Source: Buddleja alternifolia (lineage: Eukaryota > Streptophyta > Magnoliopsida > Lamiales > Scrophulariaceae). Taken from it: a stretch of DNA of 64,000 nt. The stretch lies in NCBI GenBank assembly GCA_019426215.1, contig CM033408.1:24965953-25029952 (forward strand). Direction: 5' to 3'. The position numbers and the translations under genes were made by a program. Positions 55,480 through 64,000 of the stretch are shown one piece after another; within the stretch, counting starts at the first letter, position 1; each line of letters starts with the position of its first letter. Below the pieces are notes generated by a model. That model was not told the origin of the DNA, did no database searches, and worked only from the letters and a program-made list of their open reading frames with translations.

Positions 55480-57466
55480 TAGATAATGACTCCATGTTTT
55501 TCAATTGTAAGGTTAACTATATGAAATTGTGGGGGATAAATTAATATTTATGCATGGGGAATGGAGTAGGGGACGACATTAATGAAGAAATTCATGGAAT
55601 TGTTGAGATATATATTTACCTATACATACAAGTGAAGATCTAGGTGTTTAATATACGTGTTTGATGGTAAGACCTCTTCGATAGGAATTCAATATCCTTT
55701 AGTACTTCTGATAGTTTGCCGAAATTTTATTTAATTTATGAGGATGTGAATATTGTTCCCTTGACATCATGTGAAAGTTGAGATAATAGTATAGGTGGGC
55801 ATAGACAGAAGAAAGAATAGAATGTTGTATCTATAATTAGCTTATTCAAGTGGCTTACAATATATTTGGTGGGTTAAGAATACATATTATTTAGTAGTTA
55901 ACAGTGAACATAGTTCAACGTTAATTATACGACTATATTCTTTTTTCCTCATATTGATTATTATTGATTTATGGTTGAAATCATTTAGATTCGTATGGAG
56001 ACGGATCAAGGAACTCTTAATGAGTACACAACTTATGGCTGGTTTAATTGAGGTAAGTGATTCTTCACTCTTCTAGTTTATATAAACTTGTATATGTAGT
56101 ATTTTTGGGGTGCGTGTGTGATTTTCGAAACTTGGATCATGCAAACTTATATATATGTATTGATTTGTGGAAACGTGAATATTATTTGAGCTTTTGAGTA
56201 TGGAATTGAAAAGTGAAAATATGTTTTCTTTGCGCATGGTTTTGAAAACGTGACTGTTGTGGGGGTGGTTTTGAAAACCCATTGTTGAGACTGATACAAC
56301 GTTGACTATTCCGGAATAGACGATGGAAGGCCATGACCTATTTGGGGTGTGTTGGTTAGTGACCCAGGATAGGGGGTGATGCCTATCTCAGTGACCCAGT
56401 ACAGGGAGGTGAAACCTGTACTAGTGACTCGAGACAGGGGGGTTAAACCTGTCCCTGACCAATGTTGGCTTATGTGTTAGTTTTGCATAGGGCTGAAAGA
56501 TGAACCAAGCTACTTCATTCTCGAATCGAGCTCGTTTGCTAAAAGCTCGTTTGAGTTTGGTTCATCAGTGTATCAAACCAAGTTTGAACAACTTTTTGTG
56601 TTTGATAAATTTTAAAGCTCAGCTCTAGCTCTGCTCGATTAGTAAAATTGATAAAAACATGTACAAAAAAGTCAAACAACTCGAGCTCGACTCGTGTTCG
56701 GTTCGATTAAAACTCATTTGAGCTCGGCTCAATTAACAATCAAACAAGCTCAAACACAAATTTTGAAGTTCGATTGTAATTTAAACAAGCTTGAACAACA
56801 ACTCGTTCAGCTCTACTCGGCTCATTTACACCTCTAGTTTTGCATGGTGAAATTCATGTCGAGAAGGTTGTTTCATCTAAATTAAATATTTTCAAGGATT
56901 GTCCTTTTTATCGTGATATCCTTTTGAAATTATCATGTTATAAAAAATTATGGTTTTCTCTAGATAAAAGTAATAAATATTTTAATGGTTGCTTGATTTG
57001 ACTAGATGAGTGATGAAATTGCTTTCTGGGCCGTCGAGCTCATTCTTTTATTAACATTTTTCAGATACCCAGACTTAGTGAAGCAGGGAATCTTTGAAGT
57101 CAATTGACCGAATCTTGTGGGGCTCAACTTATTAGTTAAATATTTCTATTAGTATTATTCGGAACAATTTTATACTAGAGTCTAGTAAACTTATTGGTTT
57201 TAGATTATTGGATTTAGAGATTTATTTATGAGAATCATATGTATTTAGTTGTATGGGAGAAAGCTGTTGTTATCGAAGAGTTGAGTTATCTTTGGTATTC
57301 ATGATCAAAATTATTGATATTTCAATTGGTAATATCATATTGTTTATAGTAATTTTAGATATAGATGCTTTATACCAGTGTTATTGTTAGGTTAGCCTTG
57401 CAGGCTTTTGAGATGTTCTCAGAAGCTTGCGGCGGTTGTCATGGTCTTGGGGCTCGGGGCATGACA
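55480..57466 (-). repeat. Right arm of the 2-kb inverted repeat
   Basis: Read on the minus strand, this segment matches 50392-52415 from the outer TGTCATGCCCCGA end inwards to AGTCATTATCTAAT. It lacks the Stowaway MITE but carries a private 349-bp hAT miniature element (56488-56836). By eye the arms look roughly 85-95% similar; an alignment is needed for a number. Confidence 0.85.
56488..56836. mobile_element. hAT-type miniature element, GAGCTCG type, 349 bp
   Basis: The left end TAGGGCTGAAAGATGAACC faces a right end reading (reverse complement) TAGAGGTGTAAATGAGCC. The exact 8-bp duplication is GTTTTGCA (56480-56487 and 56837-56844). The left arm keeps the unoccupied site TAGTTTTGCATGG in inverted form. 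Subterminal words are GAGCTCG, CTCGAGC and CGAACAC. Confidence 0.92.
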
Positions 57467-57568
57467 AGAATTTTTTAAAGTTGTCACTATTGACAATTAG
57501 TGACAACTTAGCGCCAAAACAAATAGAATGACAATTATAATTGTTGTTACTAAGTTGTCACTAAAGGT

Positions 57569-57915
57569 TAGGGTTGAAAAACGAACCAAACTATTCGATA
57601 CTCGATTCGAGATTGTTCAGTAAAAGATCGTTTGAGCTCGATTAATTAACATATCAAACAAAGTTTGAACAACCTTTTGTTTGTTCGATAAGTCTGAAAA
57701 TCGGCTCGAGCTAGACTCGGTTAATAAAAATGATAAAATATGTGCAAAAAATCAAGTTATGAGTTCAATTTGTGTTCGACTCGATATAAACTTGTTTGAG
57801 CTCAGCTCTATTAACAATCAAACAAAACTCAAACACAAATTACAAAGCTCGATAATAATTTAAACAAACTTAAACAACAACTTGCTCAACTCGACTCTAC
57901 TCGTTTTCAGCCCTA
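57569..57915. mobile_element. hAT-type miniature element, same family, 347 bp
   Basis: Ends are TAGGGTTGAAAAACGAACC and (reverse complement) TAGGGCTGAAAACGAGTAG. The exact 8-bp duplication is CTAAAGGT (57561-57568 and 57916-57923). The interior (CGAGATTG, TTTGAGCTCG, AACAATCAAACAA) is clearly related to 56488-56836. It sits in the CACTA-like relic. Confidence 0.92.
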
Positions 57916-58640
57916 CTAAAGGTGTGTCACTAATATTTAATAGTGACAACAATTTTCTTGTCATCAATTATCAAGAGTGTCAACTTCTATCCAAATTTTG
58001 TCATTATAAAATATGTAAAATCTTTTCTTGTGGCAAAACAAAATTTCTTATCACTAGAAATCTATAATTAATGACAACTTCAACATACGTACTTGACAGT
58101 TTGTCATTAATGTCTTGTTATTTTATTTTTTTAAGTGAGATCAGGGAGTAACAAATTAAAAGAACTTGACTTGACACATACATGTACTAATTAGTTAATT
58201 AGTTTCACTTCGCTTATAATTGATTTGGTAAATTACTAAAATCTTCTTAAAATAAATTTTTATTTGAAAGAAAATCATGATAATATTTTCTAGGCCAAAA
58301 GGTTCATGTCTACTAACTTTTTATTTAAAAGCCCAAATGATAAGTGCAAATCTGAATGCTTTTAGTTTAATGACAAATATCACATTAAAAGTTGAAGCCC
58401 AAATTCTGTTAAAAACTGTTCCACTTCAGTGAAAAATATTTCACATCAAAAGTTAAATGGGCCTTAAAGTTTATAGAAAAACCAAAGAAATTTAGAAAGA
58501 TAATGGGGTCAGATTTAACCCAAATATAGTATAAAGTCCAACTACATTACATTTTATTGTGATATAATTTAATAAACGAGATCTGAGCCCAAATTCAAAC
58601 ATGATAACAAGAAACCAAGTATAAATGGATTTGAATCAAA

Positions 58641-58837
58641 GACAAGTTGGTCTAGTGGTATCCACCTCCCACTTTATGTGAGAGGCCCTGATTTCGAACC
58701 ACAAGTTGTGGCTCTCCCCATCCTTTAAGGAGTTGGATAGAGTCTTTATGACTGGAGATTATAACTATCAACTCGGGTTTGTCGGGCTAGATATGTAGGG
58801 TATCCCCTCCCTCTTGAATTAAAATAAAAAATAAAAA
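58641..58837 (+). mobile_element. tRNA-derived SINE, copy 2
   Basis: An A-box-like TTGGTCTAGTGGTATCC and a B-box-like GATTTCGAACCAC start the element, and it ends with a TTGAATTAAAATAAAAAAT-type tail. The flanks ATGGATTTGAATCAAA (58625-58640) and ATGGGTTTGGATCAAA (58838-58853) match at 14 of 16 bases. The body shares GTCGGG...AGGGTAT and GAGTC(T)TTAT words with the copy at 49129, in the opposite orientation. Confidence 0.85.
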
Positions 58838-58853
58838 ATGGGTTTGGATCAAA

Positions 58854-60684
58854 TGTAGTATAATCCACTGCTATTTGGATCTAACACTCAATTATGTTAG
58901 ATATATTATATTGATCCAAAGTTTACACTCGGACCAATGAACTCGGTCTGACATAGAATCCAATGATAACTCTCACATACATCGGGTATTAGTTGCGTTA
59001 TAAAACATGTATGATTATGTTAGTGGAATTTAATATTAATGTAAGTTACTGTCTGGTGTTAATATAACTACCGTATCAAATTCAAATCCCCTATCAGAAT
59101 GGTCGAATCAAATAGGCCTAATTATAACAACTAATTAACATAGAAACATTTAGAGCGGTCGATCGACACATATCAAGAAATAATAAAGTTAAGGAGGTGA
59201 CCTCTTCTAATTGAATTGATTTTAACATTGATTAGGTACATTATAATAATTATGGCAGCTTATCTTCATTCTTTTCCCCACATATAGTTTTATCACGACA
59301 CCTTTAGGCAAATTTCTCAAGCTTTCTAATAAACATTGGACAACTATAAGAACAATTGCACTATTTGACAAGACATAACTCAATTGAGAGATCCCCACTC
59401 CAACCCCTTAGAACCTCAAATATCCATTTATGATCCATAAGCTCTCTCAAACAATAAGATATATAAAATGCAATTCAATTTTAATATATATATATATATA
59501 TTTATTTTTGATTTGGTGTGGAGTTTTAAATATTAATTAGTGAAAATTGAAATTTGGTGTGTACTTATAATATTGCCAATGAGATTAAGTGATCCGACGT
59601 TAATATTATAATTGAAATCATAACAAGAAAAATAAATTATGATTTTTTGAAAATAAAGTTTATCTTGAAACGTTTCATAAAGTGCCGACGGCAATAAATT
59701 CGATATAAAACTAGAAATTAAATTAAAAAATGATGATCTTTATGTGATATGAAAGCCATGTATCATTTTCCACTGCAAAGCAAAAAGCATGTATGTAATT
59801 ATTCAAAGTTGGGGGACAGAGGGTGCAATTCAACGACAAATCTTTTGCTAATTGATTGGGTTTAATGCCTTATCAAGCTCGAAATGATGGACGTCATGAG
59901 GGATAAATAGGGGTTTTAAATGATTATTATTAATGCTAATTTCTACTTAAAGTCAATTCCCATCGTAATTTTCTCCTCTTTACCACTCTTCCACTTGACA
60001 TTAAACAGTAGCTAAGATTAAAGTCGAATTATTTGTGGTTAAGCTTACTACTCGTCGACAAGTTTAACGACTAATCATAGTTTTTAAAGATTTTTTTGAA
60101 AAGCTTATTAAAAACATATATAGTAAATAAGGTGCAGTAAACCTGTGATGGTGACTTAGGGTTTGATAAGATAGAGGATAATACAGTTTATAGTTATGAT
60201 TTGACTAACACTTATAATTAAGATATCCATGTGATTATGTTTCTTAACAGTAGTATTATTATGGTCCAGCCTAAATGTGATTTATTAAAGGGGTCATCTC
60301 AAACTGGGCCTTAATTGAAGTCTTTCAGTTTCATTGTCCCTCATGAGTAATGCCATGTTGCAACATATTAATTTATTTACACTCTTTCTAGAATTTTTGA
60401 TCCGATTATCCAATAATTAGGCGGTGCAACTGTAAATTGTGCGCGTATTAATGAGGTTGTACCCCTCTCTAGACATGAGTTTGGATTTCCCATTTAATTG
60501 AATAATTGAAATTGAGAAGTACAATTACCCAAAAAAAAAAAAACTTGAGAAGTACATTATAATAAACATATACAGCCATTTTATTTGGGAGTTGTAAAAA
60601 ATGGGCAAACTAAACCCTAAAGCGCAAAATAAAAATATTACTTATAAATTCTTAGCTGATACATATGTGGAAAAGCTAGAGTAG

Positions 60685-60720
<36 letters not shown>
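58854..60720. other. Intergenic, nothing recognised
   Basis: AT-rich DNA without a convincing ORF. There are (TA)n tracts at about 59484-59500 and 60692-60720, and the latter directly abuts the element that follows. Confidence 0.5.
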
Positions 60721-60726
<6 letters not shown>

Positions 60727-62551
60727 CAAGATCTAATACATACCCTATATTGGATAAGATATAAGACTCAATTTATACCATTGGATCAATTAAATCCAAC
60801 AGTCCAAAAAAAAGCAAAAAACAGGGGGAAAATTGATTCCAATTGGATCAGGGGTATAATAGTAAAAAAGGAAGCAAACAAGGGCACAAAATCTCCCCTA
60901 AAATTTCTCAAATTGAAACGCACAAAATCTCCCATACAATCTCTCAACTTGTTGCCAACTAATTTAATTGTTCTGTAGGTGGACGATTGCAGATTGAGAA
61001 CTGAGAATACTATGGATTAACCCTTTTAATTAATCTGTAGAATTTGAAAACTAATTCTACGTAGCTATTGAAGATTTTGATTAAGAAGATGATATTGAAG
61101 GTGAGATGAATGACAAAGATTTCTGATAAGTTGGAGTACGTAGGAATTTGGTGAAGGGATGTATACCAATATATATAAAAAACATGTTTCAAAGGAAAGG
61201 AAACAGAAGATGTATAGGTTCGAAGGTATGAAATTTCATGTTTGTGGAAAAAAGTGTACATAATTGAAAACTCTATAATAAATGTTGTATATTGTTAAAT
61301 ATATTGGTGTATTGTAACTGTATGATGTATAAACACACACTGTATAATGGGTTATAAGATACTGTATAATGGTTTATAAGATTGTAATTGTACAATGTAT
61401 AAACACACACTGTATAATGGGTTATAAGATACTGTATAATGTCTTATAACATATTGTATAATGGCTTATAAGATATTGTATAATGGTTTGAAATCACTAA
61501 TTGTATGTCGTTAATCACACACTGTATATCACCGTTGTATTTACTGTATAATAGTTTATAAGCTACTATATAATGGTTTATAAGCTAGCTACTGTATGAT
61601 TGTTTAAAATCACTAATATATTTGTGTAATATAGTCATTAATATGCTAATGTACTGTTGGCTTAATATAAATTTGTAATGATGGTTTATGCCAAGGACTC
61701 TGGTCGCCTGATCCAAATATACATTTATCACTATTGGTAGTGATCTATCATTATATTAATATAGTCACTAATATATTTGTGCACAAATGTTGTATATTGT
61801 TAAATATGTTAGTGTATTGTAACTGTATGATGTATAAATACGCACTAATTGTAAGACACTGTATAATGGTTTGAAATCACTAATTGTATGTCGCTAATCA
61901 CACACTGTATATCGCCGTTATATTTACTGTATAATGGTTTATAAGCTACTGTATGATGGTTTAAAATTTGTTATGGCGAGAAGATTTCCAAATACATATT
62001 AATTGGAAAGAAAGAATGAACTGGATATATAGTGTGTGATTAGTGACATACAATTAGTGTGTGATTAGTGAAAACATAAGAAAGAAAGAAAAAAACAGAA
62101 AACATAAGAAAGAAAGAAAAAACAAGATTAATACTATTGAAAAAAACCCCATGAAAACAAACAGGCGAGAAATGAGTAAAAGATTAGGGGGAATTAATTA
62201 CAAGGAGGGATGTAAGGTGGATGATGATCAACGAGATTCGGGATGTTCAAGTAGGTCACTTGCTGCGAAGTCGGGGCCTCTATATTGCTGTTATACAAAT
62301 CCCTAAATTGAAAAATTCAGAAAATAATTAAAAAGGGAAGAGGCGTATAATAAGGGATTTGATTTTGATCCTACATGTTATTTGCATAGGTTTGTTAGAC
62401 CTATTGACTAAAATGCCCCTATCATCATTAAATTAAAGATTAAAATCGAATAATGGCTTTAATTATGGACCTTGGGATCAAATGGTTAAATGGTCTAGAT
62501 TGGGTCTTATATCTTACCTAAAGTATAGGGATGTATTTGATCCATACCCTA
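60721..62551. mobile_element. Non-coding TIR element inserted in a (TA)n tract, 1.83 kb
   Basis: The left end TAGGGTCAAGATCTAATACA and the reverse-complemented right end TAGGGTATGGATCAAATACA open a degenerate TIR of about 65 bp that also shares AAGATATAAGAC(T/C)CAAT. Both sides are flanked by (TA)n, so any duplication is hidden. The interior has a minisatellite of GTATAATGGTTTATAAG(A/C)T units (about 61320-61960). No transposase was seen. The superfamily is uncertain. Confidence 0.65.
61320..61960. repeat. TGTATAATGGTTTATAAG minisatellite
   Basis: Irregular tandem copies of CTGTATAATGGTTTATAAGA alternate with ATAAACACACACTGTATAAT and ATATTGTTAAATAT words. A larger unit appears twice (about 61270-61500 and 61785-61950). 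It lies within the TIR element. Confidence 0.75.
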
Positions 62552-64000
62552 TATATATATATATATATGTAATGATGGTAAAAGTCGTCGGAATATGAAT
62601 ATCACGTGATTGACAACGTGGGGTGAAAAAACCGACCCAACACACGACAAACTAGGTGGGGGTTGGTGGATTTATAGACTGCACTCGACTATGGCAAGCT
62701 GCCTACGTACCCAGATAGTTGGGATCAAGTCTATTCGTAGTTCGACGATGAGGTTACTCTCAATAGCCAGTATATTATTTTACTGGGGGAGTAGATCATC
62801 ATCTATGAAAGTCAGCTGCTTTCTCTCTAGCACTCTTTTTGATGAGAAGAACAGATAATGAGCCACCTCCAGCTCCTTTAAGGTATTTATAAGGAGCTGG
62901 TTATGGGCTATGGGCTCTTGGGCCCTATTTTGTCATCAGCTCATTAGGCCTAATTTAATAATAATAATAATAATAATAATTATTATTATTATTATTATTA
63001 TTTTTATTGTTAGGCTAGAGGAATAACCTTGTTATGCTTAATGGTTTGCCAGTCCTTTTTGGGCTTAGCCAATCCTTCCACCGCGGGCTTTGACCCGTGG
63101 TGGGCGATTCGACCCAACTCGGGGACGGGTAAGTTACTAAAATACCCCTGGACATTTTTGGCCCATATCATATGCCCCCCGCTCCGGGGTTCGAAAGATG
63201 CTCGGGAGCAGAAGTAATCCCACTTAGGCAAGGCCAACCAATTTTAATTCATGATGGGTAGTGGGTCATAAAGGCCCCTTACCTACTCCTTAGCTAAGTA
63301 AGGGAATGAGGTAGGTCTCACCATCACCTCTCATTCATACTATCACACATTCAACTCCTCTTCACAAGGATTTCTGTCTCTAGGAGCTTGCTTTCCTCAA
63401 CCATGGGCAAGACTCAAGGTGATCAAGGTAATGACCATGCTAGTAATTTTGCTTTCTCATCTTTATTCCAAGCGTCATGCTTATAGCCCGGGAGATAGCT
63501 TATTTCTCCGACCTTATTTTAGATGATCGAATTTAAAGCCTTCCCGCTCTCGAGAATCTATTCATTCGGGGTATTGCGCAATTCTTCCAGCGGGAGAGCG
63601 TCGGTGAAACCCAACTTTCGACCGGGGGTTTGGCGGCTAGCCCGCTGAACATGATGCCCCACGGCCTAGCCGCCAGGCGTGGTGCCTCGCAATCACAACC
63701 GTGAGGCCAGCGCCTCGCGGCCTGACTGCGAGGTCTTTTCGTTATGCGGCTTAGCCGCGAGACATTTCGTTTGTTCTTGGCATAGATCTTCCCAAGCATG
63801 TGCTATCATTTCATATAACTTCTAGTGGGTACTTGTTATTTATGGAACCTCAATCCGGATGTTTTTACTCTAGAGGGGACATAGAATTTATTAATTTGGC
63901 CTTTGCCCCGAGGTGAAGGGGCAAGGGTCATTGACTCATTGTGAGGGGGTGAGAATTTTCGCTACTATGGTGAGGTGACGAGGTCCCTCATTGCCATTGT
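62552..64000. other. Unclassified transposon-like or LTR-like DNA at the right edge
   Basis: CTGCCTACGTACCC followed by GGGATCAAGTC and TTCGTAGTTC (about 62700-62740) resembles a motif common in plant gypsy LTRs. A CCCCCGCTCCGGGG palindrome-like stretch lies at about 63175. (TAA)n(TTA)n is at 62956-63000. An ATG at 63404 opens MGKTQGDQ before a possible GTAATG donor. 63540-63790 is unusually GC-rich for the window. I recognise no domain and cannot name the element, which continues past the edge. Confidence 0.4.

Larger units (their letters stand above)
49985..57466 (-). mobile_element. LTR-retrotransposon-like non-autonomous element with internally inverted arms, 7.5 kb
   Basis: The ends are TG...CA (TGTCACGCCCC at left, GGGGCATGACA at right) and the exact 5-bp duplication AGAAT flanks both sides (49980-49984, 57467-57471). 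On the minus strand the right LTR-like block (57466-55230) is followed by a primer site TGGTATCAAAGC (55216-55227). A purine tract AAGTGGGGTAGAA (about 52961-52973) precedes TGTAATACCCG at 52960, the start of the other LTR-like block. The 2.3 kb between them encodes no protein, so this is a LARD-like element. About 2 kb of the two blocks lies in opposite orientation. Confidence 0.65.
49865..58137. mobile_element. CACTA-like non-coding relic split by later insertions
   Basis: CACTGCAATAAAAAGTAAC at 49865 and (reverse complement) CACTTAAAAAAATAAAATAA at 58137 look like mutated CACTA ends. The parts outside the insertions (49865-49984, 57472-57560, 57924-58137) share TTGTCACTA/TAGTGACAA subterminal words. 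The expected 3-bp flanks (AAA and AGA) differ by one base. Without its insertions it would be under 500 bp. Confidence 0.5.

Overview
The window is nuclear DNA from a flowering plant, most likely a eudicot. The clues are spliced APC11 and RCI2/PMP3 genes, plant-type LINE, CACTA, copia and hAT elements, plant-style tRNA-derived SINEs and AT-rich intergenic DNA. I cannot name the species. Ordinary host genes are few: an anaphase-promoting-complex RING subunit (APC11) around 30.5-31.9 kb, and two tandem RCI2/PMP3 small membrane protein genes at 35.5-35.8 and 38.9-39.4 kb. Nearly everything else is transposable elements, many with exact ends.

Region 1 (1-19018) is a three-level nest. A decayed minus-strand Ty1/copia element (5' LTR 17511-19018, gag from 17397, zinc knuckle, protease and integrase remnants down to base 1) was split in gag by a plus-strand LINE (about 2640-16617). 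The LINE reverse transcriptase was then split by a complete 9,390-bp CACTA transposon (5714-15103, 3-bp duplication GTT). Removing the CACTA and one GTT leaves the LINE frame open. The CACTA carries a full-length TNP2-like transposase ORF and a second gene for which I could build a phase-consistent 12-exon model: an En/Spm Transposase_24-like part, a DUF8039-like domain and a Ulp1-like cysteine protease with His, Asp, Gln and Cys in place. A candidate intron joins the two genes in frame, giving one potential product of about 1,823 residues.

Region 2 (19019-25128) holds a degenerate GTGTGTAAAA minisatellite and a 5'-truncated plus-strand copia relic with its 3' LTR. Region 3 (25129-29927) is a decayed hAT element with a minus-strand BED/RNase H-like/dimerisation transposase, itself hit by a 1-kb hAT-like element. 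Region 4 (29928-39560) holds the host genes. The two RCI2 genes lie in a tandem duplicated block, and the second has a 1-base deletion near its C-terminus.

Region 5 (39560-64000) is noncoding and repeat-rich: a probable solo LTR, several hAT-type noncoding elements with exact 8-bp duplications, a CACTA miniature element, two SINEs of one family, and a 7.5-kb LTR-like element (49985-57466, duplication AGAAT) that contains two arms of about 2 kb in opposite orientation. Each arm carries a private later insertion for which the other arm preserves the empty site. The most striking pattern is the group of hAT-type elements, each with its own homogenised subterminal repeat. All calls were made by eye; no database search was run.
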